Assembly (NCBI RefSeq): GCF_019747315.1
Contig: NZ_JAIEQY010000308.1
Span: 1-37,521, forward strand
Source of the DNA: Roseococcus sp.
GTDB taxonomy: Bacteria; Pseudomonadota; Alphaproteobacteria; Acetobacterales; Acetobacteraceae
Length of the DNA stretch: 37,521 nt
Reading direction: 5' to 3'
Positions 24,543 to 33,100 of this stretch are shown piece by piece. Below the pieces are notes generated by a model. It was not told where the DNA came from, did not search any database, and saw only the letters and a list, made by a program, of their open reading frames with translations. Each line of letters starts with the position of its first letter. The stretch's first letter is position 1. Position numbers and translations under genes: made by a program.

Positions 24543-25616
24543 TCACCGCGCGGGCATGTTCAACGACAGATCCTCCCACGCCATGTGCGCCTGCAGCACC
24601 AGCGCCGCCGAGTAGTAGTCGGGCGCATTGGCCACACGCGGCAGGCGGCGGGCATCGCCGCGCCCGGCCTGCGCCGCCTCGGCCAGGCGCGCGATGGCGA
24701 CGATGCCCGGCGGCGCGGGGTAGGGCGGCATCACCCCGGTCATCAGGTCGATCCAGGCCGGCATCGCGCGCGGGTTCGCGCTGCTCCAGAAGCTGAGGGC
24801 GGCGCCCACGGCCGGCTGCGCCGCGAGCCCAGCCCAGCAGAGGTTGAGTGGGATGCGGATGGCATCGAAGGAGAATCGCTTGGGCCAGCCCTCCGCCATC
24901 ACACCGCGGCCGCCATCGCGCGGCAATTCCAGCCAGTCGGACGGGAGCTGGTACATGCCGAAGCGGCTGTCGCGGATCAGCGCCAGCCCATCCTGCTCCA
25001 GCCGGGCCCAGGCGGGGTCGGGCAGGTGCTCGGCGATGACCCGCAGCGCGCCGAAGGCGTAGTAGGAGAGGTTGACCACAACCCGGTGATTGGTCTGGAA
25101 GCCATAGGCGCCCGGCAGCAGGACCCAGCGCGGCCCCACCTGGATGACGCAGCGGCGCAGCAGGTCCCGCCCGATCGCCTGGCCCAGCCGGCGATAGACC
25201 GGGCTGGTCCAATGCCGCGCCGCCTCCAGCAGTGCCCAGGCGATGTAGATGTCGCCATCGCTGGCATTGTTCAGGTCGGTGACCCTGGGGGTCGTCTCGG
25301 GCTGCCAGCGCCAGGCGAAGAGGTTGTCCGTCGGCCGCTTCAGATGATTCATGGTCCAGGTGAGGATGCGGTCGAAGGTCGGCTGGTCACCGGCGCGGAG
25401 CGCGCCCAGCAGCCCGTAGCCCTGGCCTTCGGAATGCGAAACGTTGCGGTTTCCATTGTCCACGACCCGCCCCTCGGGGAGGACGAAGCGCTGTTCGAAG
25501 GAATGCCATTCCTCATGGGCGGTGGTCGCGCCGGCGGCGCGCGCCGTCAGGCCCGCCAGCAGGGCCGGGATGGCCCTGCGGTACAGGTTTTGGCCATTCA
25601 AACCGGCGCGTCCCAA
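24543..25616 (-). CDS. Glycosyl hydrolase family 8 enzyme (BcsZ-like endoglucanase)
   Basis: A 357-residue exported GH8 protein. Signal region LYRRAIPALLAGLTARAAGA. General acid E63 (NVSHSEGQGYGLLGAL), substrate-site D120 (NNASDGDIYIAWALL) and putative base D251 (KRFSFDAIRIPLNL) are present. GH8 enzymes cut beta-1,4-glucans such as cellulose. No cellulose synthase genes are in the window, so its substrate may be another exopolysaccharide. No ATG exists near the N-terminus; TTG 25616 or TTG 25601 must be used, neither with a good binding site. Its 3' end is 4 nt from xthA (convergent). Confidence 0.85.
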   Translation of the reverse strand: MGRAGLNGQNLYRRAIPALLAGLTARAAGATTAHEEWHSFEQRFVLPEGRVVDNGNRNVSHSEGQGYGLLGALRAGDQPTFDRILTWTMNHLKRPTDNLFAWRWQPETTPRVTDLNNASDGDIYIAWALLEAARHWTSPVYRRLGQAIGRDLLRRCVIQVGPRWVLLPGAYGFQTNHRVVVNLSYYAFGALRVIAEHLPDPAWARLEQDGLALIRDSRFGMYQLPSDWLELPRDGGRGVMAEGWPKRFSFDAIRIPLNLCWAGLAAQPAVGAALSFWSSANPRAMPAWIDLMTGVMPPYPAPPGIVAIARLAEAAQAGRGDARRLPRVANAPDYYSAALVLQAHMAWEDLSLNMPAR

Positions 25617-25631
25617 AATTTATTCAAATTT
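25616..25631. promoter_or_regulatory. AT-rich repeated AAATTT motif in divergent promoter
   Basis: AAATTT-ATTC-AAATTT, two self-complementary hexamers 10 bp apart, in the strikingly AT-rich stretch 25615-25640 between the GH8 gene and the exported protein gene. A candidate promoter or regulator site for one or both genes; function inferred. Confidence 0.35.
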
Positions 25632-25731
25632 GTCATCTTTGCGATGGATCGAAGTAAGGCAGCGGGGACTATGGTATCCGCTCGCGCTTGGTCGTCGTTG
25701 GAAACCGTACGCCGGCTGTTCGGAGTTTGCT

Positions 25732-26409
25732 ATGCGCCTCGCCTCTGTCGCTGCCGGGTATCTGGCCCTGGCGTGCTTTCCCTTCGTCACGCCGCCTTTC
25801 GCCCAACCCGCCCCGCAGGACCTCCTGGCCCTCGCGCGGCAGATCGAGCTGGATGATTCGGAGGATGAAGTGCTGCAGGAGTTCAGCACCGCGCCCTGGC
25901 TCCAGGTGGAGTCGCCGCGCGCGCTGCCCGATGGGATGAGCCGGCTGATCCTGGCGGTGCCCGCCGATGATGACTGCCTGCCCCGTGGCGCCGCCCTGGT
26001 CTGCCCCTCGATCCGTGTCATCCTCGTGATGGACTCGACGCGCGGGGCGCGCGTCAGCCGGATCGAGGCCTTCACGCCGCTCGATGGGCAGCAGAACGTG
26101 ATCGAAGTGTTTCGCGGCGCCTCCACCGGGCTTGGCCCGCCCCTGCAGACCGAAAGCTGGGCGGACCAGATCCGCGGGATGCCCCGCCATGTCTGGCGCC
26201 AGCGCTGGCGGCCCGATGCGAGTGCCGGCACCTTCATGGAGGTGGTCGTGACCGCGGACCATGCGCCGGGGGACAGTTTCGGCCTTGCCAATCCCGGCGT
26301 TCCGGCGCTGGGCCTGGGCTTCGTGCTGACCGACCCCTCCATCGAGGACGCCACCATGGCCGCCCGCCGCCGCCTGATCTGTCGCCCCGGCGCAGCCGAT
26401 TGCGGCTGA
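25732..26409 (+). CDS. Exported protein of unknown function
   Basis: A 225-residue precursor with a signal peptide (VAAGYLALACFPFVTPPFAQ, cleavage after about residue 25). The mature part has two Cys close together (DDDCLPRGAALVCPS) and two near the C-terminus (ICRPGAADCG), suggesting two disulfides. CGGAG lies 6-10 nt before the ATG. No family recognised. It is divergent from the GH8 gene across the AT-rich promoter region, so a role with exopolysaccharide is possible but unsupported. Confidence 0.7.
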   Translation: MRLASVAAGYLALACFPFVTPPFAQPAPQDLLALARQIELDDSEDEVLQEFSTAPWLQVESPRALPDGMSRLILAVPADDDCLPRGAALVCPSIRVILVMDSTRGARVSRIEAFTPLDGQQNVIEVFRGASTGLGPPLQTESWADQIRGMPRHVWRQRWRPDASAGTFMEVVVTADHAPGDSFGLANPGVPALGLGFVLTDPSIEDATMAARRRLICRPGAADCG

Positions 26410-26433
26410 CCCCGCGTCACGGCCGCGGCACCC

Positions 26434-27276
26434 TTACAGGCGTGCAATTGGAGGGCGTGGGGCGGACATGAACGTCTCATGCAGGGTCGCGAAGGTTCCA
26501 TCCTCCTCGCGCAGGAAGACCCAGGTGTTGAGGAAGCGCAGCAGATCGGGCTCGCCAAGGGGCAGCGCCACGGCGTAGGGCGCTTCGTCCGTGATGCGGC
26601 GCCCATGGAGCTGCGCCTCGGGATGTGCCAGGCCAAGGTCGCGGAAGGCGGGTTCGGGCATCAGCAGGGCCGCCGCCTGGCCCGCCATCAGCGCGGCCAG
26701 GGCTTCCGCGTCATTCCGGGCGATGACCCTTTCGGTATCGGGCGGCAGGTCCAGCCCGGGTGCGAAGATCGCGTCCGACCGGCCCATCACGCGGCGCCCG
26801 GCCAGCTCGGACATGTTCACGACCGGCCGCAGCCCCGTGGTGACCAGGAGGTTGAGCACCAGTCCATGCGGATGGGCAAAGGCCACGCGCCGCATGCGCT
26901 CGGGCGAGACGATGATGGTGGCGCAGGCGAGGTCGACATGGCCGAGCGCCACCGCCGCCACGCGGTCACTGAGGGCGAGGGGAATGAGTTCGGCCGTCAC
27001 ATCCAGGCTGCGGGCGATGTCACGCGCCAGCTCGACCTCCATGCCACCCATCCCGCCACCTGGCAGGCGAAACCCGAAGGGAGGGCTGTCCAGCCAGACG
27101 CCGACGCGCAGGGAACCCCGGCGCAGCACCCGGCCGAGCAGCCCCTGCGGACCATGCGCCAGAGGGGGGGTTGCCAAAGGGGGTGTGGCCGAGGCGGGTG
27201 TGGCCAAGGTCGCGCCGGCCAGCGCCCCAGGCAGGGGCAGGGTCAGCCTGAACAGGGCGCGCCGCGCGAGGGACAT
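26434..27276 (-). CDS. Family 3 solute-binding protein (orphan), first of two paralogs
   Basis: A 280-residue periplasmic protein of the SBP_bac_3 type: after the signal region come GSLRVGVWLDSPPFGFRLPGG, MEVELARDIARSLDV and RVAAVALGHVDLACATI, the usual first-lobe pattern for polar amino acid receptors. The region after the signal has a short repeat (TPPLATPPLA). No permease or ATPase gene lies next to it. The next gene encodes a similar protein, so the pair probably arose by old duplication. It could act as a receptor for a distant transporter or for signalling. Confidence 0.8.
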   Translation of the reverse strand: MSLARRALFRLTLPLPGALAGATLATPASATPPLATPPLAHGPQGLLGRVLRRGSLRVGVWLDSPPFGFRLPGGGMGGMEVELARDIARSLDVTAELIPLALSDRVAAVALGHVDLACATIIVSPERMRRVAFAHPHGLVLNLLVTTGLRPVVNMSELAGRRVMGRSDAIFAPGLDLPPDTERVIARNDAEALAALMAGQAAALLMPEPAFRDLGLAHPEAQLHGRRITDEAPYAVALPLGEPDLLRFLNTWVFLREEDGTFATLHETFMSAPRPPIARL

Positions 27277-27327
27277 GATGGAAGCCTGGGTCGGGATCAG
27301 AACGATTTCAAAATAATAAATGATTCA

Positions 27328-28209
27328 TCAGAAGCTTGGCAATTCGGGCAAGGGGAAGCCCAGATGCGCCTCGGACAGGGCGGCCAGACGCCCCTGGCTG
27401 CGCGCCAGGAAGATCAGGGCGTTCAGCACGCGCAGCAGGTCATGCTCGCCAAAGGGCACGCCGACCGCGATCCAGCGGGGCGCCAGGACGAAGCGATGCG
27501 AAAGGCCGAGCCGAGGTTCAGCGCGTTGCAGCCTGCCCAGCACCGGGCGCGCCACCACCACCGCATCAACCCGTCCCTCGGCCAGGGCGGCGGCGAGGCC
27601 CTGGATATTCGGCATCGGCTCGATGCGCGTGCGCGCGGGAAGCATCTCGCGCGCCAGGGCTTGGCCATCATGGCCGGCCAGCACGCCGACCGGGTGGCCC
27701 GCCAGCTCCGCCATGCCGCGGAAGGGAAAGCGGGCGGGCGAGATCAGGGAGATCTCGATCCGGCCATAGGGGGAGGTCAGCAGCGCCTGGCGCGCGACCT
27801 CGATGGTGACCGGCAGATGGCAGATGATGTCGCCCTGGCCCGCCCGCAGCCGGGCGATCCGCTCGGCCATGGGGACGTCCTGGATCACCGGCTCGACGCC
27901 CAGACCGGCGGCGAGCAGGCGCCCCAGCGCCACGTCGAAGCCAGCGGGCTGTCCCGCGCTGTCGCGATAGGCCAGGGCGGGCATTTCCAGGCTGGTGAGG
28001 ATGCGCAGCTGGCCACGGTCCAGGACGTCGCGCAGCCTTGTTCCGGCCGGCTCCGCCCGCGCGGCACCGGGAAGGCTCATCGCCAGACCGGCGGCGAGGA
28101 GCGAACGACGCCCGAGGGCGATCCGCGATGCGGGGACGGCGGCAAACTCTCCTAAAGTTGGAACAAAAACAGCAGCCTCCTGGGCTTTTGGCTGCATGAC
28201 TTTGCCCAT
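27328..28209 (-). CDS. Family 3 solute-binding protein (orphan), second of two paralogs
   Basis: A 293-residue protein with a long N-terminal stretch before the export signal (GRRSLLAAGLAMSLPGAARA, about residues 33-52), then the SBP_bac_3 pattern: RGQLRILTSLEMPALAYRDS, FDVALGRLLAAGLGV and ERIARLRAGQGDIICHLPVT. ATG 28209 is chosen because AAGGG lies 5 nt upstream. The signal has twin Arg (GRRSLL), suggesting Tat export. It precedes the other receptor gene by 51 nt, without transporter genes. Confidence 0.78.
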   Translation of the reverse strand: MGKVMQPKAQEAAVFVPTLGEFAAVPASRIALGRRSLLAAGLAMSLPGAARAEPAGTRLRDVLDRGQLRILTSLEMPALAYRDSAGQPAGFDVALGRLLAAGLGVEPVIQDVPMAERIARLRAGQGDIICHLPVTIEVARQALLTSPYGRIEISLISPARFPFRGMAELAGHPVGVLAGHDGQALAREMLPARTRIEPMPNIQGLAAALAEGRVDAVVVARPVLGRLQRAEPRLGLSHRFVLAPRWIAVGVPFGEHDLLRVLNALIFLARSQGRLAALSEAHLGFPLPELPSF

Positions 28210-28252
28210 GGCCACCCTTGCAATTCAAGCCCAATCCATCCCCGGGCTGCGT

Positions 28253-28414
28253 TCACCGCCCTTGGGGGTTGATCCAGGGCATGTAACGGCCCTCCAGCGC
28301 CGGCGCGGGATAGACCACCGGATCGGGCGCCACTGCGATGGGCGGTGCCGGGCGCCACCAGCCGCACGCGCCCAGGAGGAACAGCAAGGCAAGAGGGGGG
28401 AGGGGGCGCCACAT
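28253..28414 (-). CDS. Tiny lipoprotein (53 aa)
   Basis: Starts MWRPLPPLALLFLLGACGWW, a clear lipoprotein signal with Cys at residue 17, followed by a proline-rich stretch of about 36 residues ending in WINPQGR. No family known. No good ribosome-binding site is visible. It lies between the receptor gene and the next tiny gene on the same strand. Confidence 0.5.
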   Translation of the reverse strand: MWRPLPPLALLFLLGACGWWRPAPPIAVAPDPVVYPAPALEGRYMPWINPQGR

Positions 28415-28449
28415 GGCGGCAGTGCAGCATGCGCCGCACCGCCGGTCCA

Positions 28450-28611
28450 TCAGCCGATGATCAGTTGCGTCAGCAGCCAGGCAAGGCCGAAGGCCGTGCC
28501 CGCCGAAAAGGCCAGTTGCAGGGGCAGGCTGGAGGCTGCGGGATCCGGCTTGGCCAAACGCGGCTTGGGCGGGATGCGGATGCTGTCATGGGTGGGGTAG
28601 GTCGTGCTCAT
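28450..28611 (-). CDS. Tiny membrane protein (53 aa)
   Basis: A 53-residue reading frame with a charged, proline-containing N-terminal half (MSTTYPTHDSIRIPPKPRLA) and one hydrophobic C-terminal segment (LQLAFSAGTAFGLAWLLTQL) ending IIG. Likely a tail-type single-pass membrane protein. No recognised family and no clear ribosome-binding site. Supported by length of the helix, codon pattern and position. Confidence 0.45.
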   Translation of the reverse strand: MSTTYPTHDSIRIPPKPRLAKPDPAASSLPLQLAFSAGTAFGLAWLLTQLIIG

Positions 28612-28627
28612 GGCCGAAGGAAAACAC

Positions 28628-28642
28628 GAACAAATCGTAAAC
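28628..28642. promoter_or_regulatory. LexA-box-like motif (one mismatch)
   Basis: On the minus strand GTTTACGATTTGTTC matches the alphaproteobacterial SOS box GTTC-N7-GTTC except for one base. It lies 17 nt upstream of the 53-aa membrane protein. One such near-match may be chance; the AT-rich surroundings suit a promoter. Confidence 0.2.
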
Positions 28643-28673
28643 GCAAGCCTAATTTTCTGGCTTTGTTCTCGTC

Positions 28674-29588
28674 TCAGCCCTCGGGTTTGCGTGCTTCGGC
28701 GCCGCCTTCCTCGCCGGGCAGGGCAAAGCCCGCGATGGCCTGCCAGACGCGCAGCACGAAGGCGTCATCCCGCCCGCCCTGGCCGATGGCGCGCTGTGCC
28801 ACGAAGAGCTGGAGCGCCTGGGCGGCCAGCGGCACCGGCAGGGCGGATTCGCGCGCCATGGCCTCCACCAGGCCGAGGTCCTTCACGAAGATGTCGCCCG
28901 CACTCAGCGGCGTGTCGTCGCCGGCCAGCACATGGGCCATGCGGTTCTTGAACATCCAGGAGGCGCCGGCCGCGCCATTCACCACGCCATAGACGGTGTG
29001 CGGGTCGAGCCCCGCGCGCAGCGCCAGTGCCATGGCCTCGGCCGCGGCGGCGATGTGCACGCCGGCCAGAAGCTGGTGCACCACCTTCATGGCGGCGCCC
29101 TGGCCCGCCTCGGCGCCGAGATTCCACACCTGCCCCGCGATGGCATCCAGCATGGGCCTGGCGGCGGCGAAGGCCGCCTCGCTGCCGCTTGCCATCACCG
29201 TCATCCGCCCCTCGCGCGCGGCACCCGCGCCGCCGGAGACGGGCGCGTCCAGATAGAGCAGCCCGCGCGACGCGGCCTCCGCCGCGAGACGCTTCGCATC
29301 GGCCGGCGCCATGGTGGCCGAGCAGATGACGACGCCGCCGGGGGCCAGGCGCTGGGCCGCACCTTCCTCGCTGTAGAGCGCGCGCTCGGCCTGGGCGGCG
29401 TTCACCGTCAGCACCAGCACGGCCTCCTGCCCGGCATCGAGATCGGCGCCGCGCGCGACGGCGCGGTTGCCGAAGGCCGTGCGGGCCTTCTCGCTGGGGT
29501 CCACGCCCGTGACGTCGAGGCCGGCGCGCAGCGCGCTGGCGGCCGCACCGCCGCCCATGCTGCCGAGACCGATGACCGCTACCTTCAT
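28674..29588 (-). CDS. LtnD-like 3-hydroxyacid dehydrogenase
   Basis: A 304-residue NAD(P)-dependent dehydrogenase of the 3-hydroxyisobutyrate dehydrogenase family: Rossmann GLGSMGGGAA, DAPVSGGAGAAREG, catalytic Lys in GAAMKVVHQLLAGVHI and GAAGASWMFKNR. The HQLLAGVHIAAAAEAMAL and SWMF segments resemble L-threonate dehydrogenases more than HIBADH proper. The ATG 29588 (MKVAVIG) starts directly at the Rossmann strand; an upstream start at 29615 is less likely. Last gene of the transporter/amidohydrolase unit; partner tetronate genes are absent. Confidence 0.85.
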   Translation of the reverse strand: MKVAVIGLGSMGGGAAASALRAGLDVTGVDPSEKARTAFGNRAVARGADLDAGQEAVLVLTVNAAQAERALYSEEGAAQRLAPGGVVICSATMAPADAKRLAAEAASRGLLYLDAPVSGGAGAAREGRMTVMASGSEAAFAAARPMLDAIAGQVWNLGAEAGQGAAMKVVHQLLAGVHIAAAAEAMALALRAGLDPHTVYGVVNGAAGASWMFKNRMAHVLAGDDTPLSAGDIFVKDLGLVEAMARESALPVPLAAQALQLFVAQRAIGQGGRDDAFVLRVWQAIAGFALPGEEGGAEARKPEG

Positions 29589-29643
29589 GCCCGCTTTCCC
29601 CCTGGCCTTGCCCACGCAAGGTCGGCCGGGCCGGGGGGCAGCG

Positions 29644-30957
29644 TCAACCGGCCGCCCGCGCCCAGACGGCGGCGGCAGCGGCGGCCCCCTCGCGCATCAC
29701 CTCCGCCATGTCGCAGCGGGTCGGGCGGCCATCCTCGACCAGCACTTCCCCCGCCACGATCACATGGCTCACATCGCGCCCCTGGCCGGTATGGACCAGC
29801 GTGCCGAGTGGGTCGTTGTGCGGCACCAGATGCGGGCGGCCGAGGTGGATGATGGTGAGGTCCGCGCACCAGCCCGGTGCTACCCGGCCGAGCTCGGCGC
29901 CCAGGCCCATGGCCTCCGCACCCGCCTCGGTCGCCGCATGCAGCATGTGCTCGGGCTGCCAGGACTCTTCCACGCTTCCGGTCTGGATGCGGCCCATGCA
30001 GAGGCCCCAGCGCATCGCCTCCACCATGTCGCCATGGCGGTTGTCGGTGGCGAGCGTGATCTTGGCACCGGCCTCGGCCAGGGCGCGGGTGGGGGCGTAG
30101 CGACCGCTCGCCGCGTTGTTCTTCGGGATATGCGCGACATGCACGCCCGCGGCGCCGAGGGCCGCGATGTCGCGCTCCGTCACATGGATGCAATGCGCCG
30201 CCACCAGCCGATCATGCAGCATGCCGAGGCGGGAGAGGAGTTCCACCGGCGTGCAGCCCTCGCGCTCGGCCACGCGCTTGAGCTCGGCCGGACTCTGGCA
30301 AAGATGGGTCTGCAGGCCGAGATCATGCCGCGCGGCGAGGTCGCGCAGTTGTTCCAGATAGGGGGTGGAGCAGGTGTCGGGCGCGTGGGGCGCGAGCTGG
30401 ATGCCCATGCGCGCCTGGCCGTGGAAGCGGGCGACCATCTCCTCCGCTTCCTCGATCATCGCGGCACCGATGGCGTCGCGATGTTCCCACCGGCCCTCCA
30501 GCACCGCGTCGAAATCCACGTCATGCAGCCGGTTGCAGCCCCAGACGCGCAGGCCGAGATCGGCGATGGCCGGCATGCTGTGCCGGGCATGCACATAGAC
30601 ATCATTGATCAGCGTGCAGCCGCCCAGCAGCGCCTCCAGCGCGCCCAGCCGCGCCAGCGCCACGGCCTCCATGGGGGTGAGCATCTGCGCCTGCGGCACG
30701 CCCTTCGTGTAGGAGGGCGCGAAGCCCATATCCTCGGCCGTGCCGCGCACCATCACGAGCGCGCTGTGCAGATGCGTGTTGATCAGGCCGGGCACGGCCA
30801 GATGGCCCGCCAGGTTCAGCCGCCGCGTCGCGGTCATGCCGGGCTCCGCCGCCACGAAGCGGCCATCGGTGATGGCAATGCGCGCATCGGTCACGGGCGC
30901 TTGGAAGGCCGAGGGGATGAGGGTCACGCCCTCGATCAGCAGGTCACAATGCGGCAC
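29644..30957 (-). CDS. Amidohydrolase/deaminase, paralog 1 (ATZ/TRZ group)
   Basis: A 437-residue metal-dependent hydrolase. Metal ligands: H62 and H64 (GLINTHLHSAL), His in LQTHLCQS, His in AHCIHV and Asp in LATDNRHGDM. This is the aminohydrolase branch that includes SAH/MTA, guanine and s-triazine deaminases. It shares layout and long identical stretches ([15 protein letters not shown]) with the next gene, so the two are tandem paralogs. Gap of 36 nt from the paralog and 55 nt to the dehydrogenase. Substrate unknown. Confidence 0.87.
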   Translation of the reverse strand: MPHCDLLIEGVTLIPSAFQAPVTDARIAITDGRFVAAEPGMTATRRLNLAGHLAVPGLINTHLHSALVMVRGTAEDMGFAPSYTKGVPQAQMLTPMEAVALARLGALEALLGGCTLINDVYVHARHSMPAIADLGLRVWGCNRLHDVDFDAVLEGRWEHRDAIGAAMIEEAEEMVARFHGQARMGIQLAPHAPDTCSTPYLEQLRDLAARHDLGLQTHLCQSPAELKRVAEREGCTPVELLSRLGMLHDRLVAAHCIHVTERDIAALGAAGVHVAHIPKNNAASGRYAPTRALAEAGAKITLATDNRHGDMVEAMRWGLCMGRIQTGSVEESWQPEHMLHAATEAGAEAMGLGAELGRVAPGWCADLTIIHLGRPHLVPHNDPLGTLVHTGQGRDVSHVIVAGEVLVEDGRPTRCDMAEVMREGAAAAAAVWARAAG

Positions 30958-30993
30958 GCGGCGTCTCCCTCGCGATCGAGAGGAGGCCGTGTA

Positions 30994-32331
30994 TCACAGG
31001 CTCGCGCGCGCGCGCTCCCACAGCGCGGCCGAGGCGGCGGCGCCCGCGCGGATCACCTCCTCCGGGTCGCAGCGTGTGGGGCGGTAATCCTCGACCACCA
31101 CCTCGCCCTCGACCACGACATGGCTGACATCGCGCCCCATGCCCGTGTGCACGAGCGTGCCGAGCGGGTCGTTATGCGGCACCAGATGCGGGCGACGCAG
31201 GTCAATGGCCACGCAATCCGCGCGGAAGCCCAGCGCGATCTGGCCGATTTCCGTCTCCATCCCCATCGCGGCGGCGCCGCCCTCGGTCGCCGCATGCAGC
31301 ATGTGCTCGGGCTGCCAGGAATCCTCCACGCGGCCGGTCTGCACGCGGCCCATGCAAAGGCCCCAGCGCAGGATTTCCACCATGTCGGCATGCATGTTGT
31401 CGGTGGCGAGCGTCAGCCGCGCGCCGGCCTCCACCAGCCGGCGCGTGGGTGCGATGGTGCCCCCTGTCGCATTGCCCTTGGGGATATGGGCCAAGAAGAC
31501 GCGGGCCGCGCCGATGCGGGCGATGTCGCTCTCGCTGAGGTGGATGCAATGCGCCGCCACCAGGCGATCATTCAGCAGCCCCACCTCCTCCAGCAGTTCG
31601 GGCGGCGAGCAGCCATCGCGCTCGCGGATGCGCGCCACCTCCACCTTGCTCTGGCTCAGATGCGTCTGCACGCGCAGCCCGGTGCGCCGCGCCGTCTCCG
31701 CCACGTCGCGCAGGAAGGGGGTGGAGCAGGTGTCGGGCGCATGGGCGGCGAGCTGCACGCCGGTGCGCGCATCGGGCTTGCCGTGGAAGCGCTGCGCGAT
31801 GCCGAGCGCCTGGTTCAGCGTGGCCTCGCCGATGGACGCGTGATGCTCCCAGCGTCCCTGGGAGACGCCAGAGAAATCCACGTCATGGATGCGGTTGCAG
31901 GAGAAGACGCGCAGGCCGAGATCGGCCATGGCCGGCAGGGTGATGTCGGTGTGGACATAGGTGTCGTTGATCAGCGTTGAGCCCGCCAGCATCGCCTCCA
32001 GCGCGCCGAGGCGGGCCAGCGCCACCGCCTCATCCTCGCGCACCATGTGGCCCTGAGGGACGCCCGGGGTGTAGGCGGGGGCGAAGCCCATATCCTCGGC
32101 GACACCCCGCACCATGGAGAGGATGGTGTGGGTGTGGACGTTCACCATGCCGGGGATCACCAGATGCCCGTTCAGCTTCAGGTGCCGCGTGGCCGTGGCA
32201 CCCGGCGGCAGGTCGGCCACCGCACCCACGAAGGTGAAGCGCGCATCCTTGATGCCGAGTGCGGCGCGCTCGATGGGTGCCGCGAAGGCGCGGGGGATGA
32301 GGGTGATGCCCTCGATCAGCAGGTCAAACAT
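30994..32331 (-). CDS. Amidohydrolase/deaminase, paralog 2 (ATZ/TRZ group)
   Basis: A 445-residue protein of the same group with ligands H67 and H69 approximately ([11 protein letters not shown]), [14 protein letters not shown] and [10 protein letters not shown]. The ATG 32331 has GGAG 9 nt upstream and overlaps the ABC ATPase stop by 8 nt, linking hydrolase expression to the transporter. The two paralogs differ around the metal-site loop (THLHSAL versus VHTHTIL), so they may act on related but different substrates or successive steps. Confidence 0.87.
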   Translation of the reverse strand: MFDLLIEGITLIPRAFAAPIERAALGIKDARFTFVGAVADLPPGATATRHLKLNGHLVIPGMVNVHTHTILSMVRGVAEDMGFAPAYTPGVPQGHMVREDEAVALARLGALEAMLAGSTLINDTYVHTDITLPAMADLGLRVFSCNRIHDVDFSGVSQGRWEHHASIGEATLNQALGIAQRFHGKPDARTGVQLAAHAPDTCSTPFLRDVAETARRTGLRVQTHLSQSKVEVARIRERDGCSPPELLEEVGLLNDRLVAAHCIHLSESDIARIGAARVFLAHIPKGNATGGTIAPTRRLVEAGARLTLATDNMHADMVEILRWGLCMGRVQTGRVEDSWQPEHMLHAATEGGAAAMGMETEIGQIALGFRADCVAIDLRRPHLVPHNDPLGTLVHTGMGRDVSHVVVEGEVVVEDYRPTRCDPEEVIRAGAAASAALWERARASL

Positions 32332-33100
32332 CGCGATGCGGCTCCAGGTGGCGGAGGAAGCGTTGCAGCCGCTCATCGCGCGGCGCGCCGAAGAGCTGGT
32401 CGGGCGGGCCTTGTTCCGCGATGCGCCCATCGGCCATGAAGACCGCGCGATGCGCCACGCTGCGGGCGAAGCGCATCTCATGCGTGACGACGACCATGGT
32501 CATGCCCTCGGCGGCCAAGGCGCGCATGGCGTCCAGAACCTCCTGCACCAGTTCGGGGTCGAGGGCCGAGGTCGGTTCGTCGAACAGGATCACGCGCGGG
32601 TCCATGGCCAGCGCGCGGGCGATGGCCACACGCTGCTGCTGCCCGCCGGAGAGCTGGCCGGGCCGCTTGTGGACGTGATCGGCGAGGCCGAGGCGCGTGA
32701 GTTCATGCACCGCCCGCGCCTCGGCCGCGGCGCGGGGGATGCCCAGCACGCGGCGCGGCCCCAGCGCCACATTCTGCGCCGCCGTCAGATGCGGAAACAG
32801 GTTGAAGCGCTGGAAGACAAAGCCGAACAGCCGCCGCTGGTTCGACAATTCCCGCTCATCCGCCGCACGCCCGTCGCCTCGCTGGCCGATCGTCACATCG
32901 GCGATGCGGACCGTGCCGGAATCCGGCGTCTCCAGCCGGTTCAGGCAGCGCAGGAAGGTGGTCTTGCCGGAGCCGGAGGCGCCGATGATCACCACCGTCT
33001 CGCCCTCATGCACGTCGAGATCGACGGATTGCAGCACGGTGCGCGGGCCGAAGCTTTTGATGATCCCGCGCGCCTGGACCAGGACGGGAGGCTTCACCAT
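32324..33100 (-). CDS. Polar amino acid-type ABC transporter ATP-binding protein
   Basis: A 258-residue GlnQ/HisP-type ATPase with intact motifs: Walker [10 protein letters not shown] (40-48), signature [15 protein letters not shown], Walker [13 protein letters not shown] and H-loop VVTHEM. It powers uptake with the permease (7-nt overlap upstream) and the receptor. It overlaps the amidohydrolase gene downstream by 8 nt. Confidence 0.93.
   Translation of the reverse strand: MVKPPVLVQARGIIKSFGPRTVLQSVDLDVHEGETVVIIGASGSGKTTFLRCLNRLETPDSGTVRIADVTIGQRGDGRAADERELSNQRRLFGFVFQRFNLFPHLTAAQNVALGPRRVLGIPRAAAEARAVHELTRLGLADHVHKRPGQLSGGQQQRVAIARALAMDPRVILFDEPTSALDPELVQEVLDAMRALAAEGMTMVVVTHEMRFARSVAHRAVFMADGRIAEQGPPDQLFGAPRDERLQRFLRHLEPHRDV

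Noticed and set aside
29467..31980. Very long plus-strand open frame (837 codons) opposite the amidohydrolase genes
   Set aside because: Low-complexity His/Arg/Gly/Ala product typical of an antisense frame in high-GC coding DNA; the minus strand has clear family motifs.
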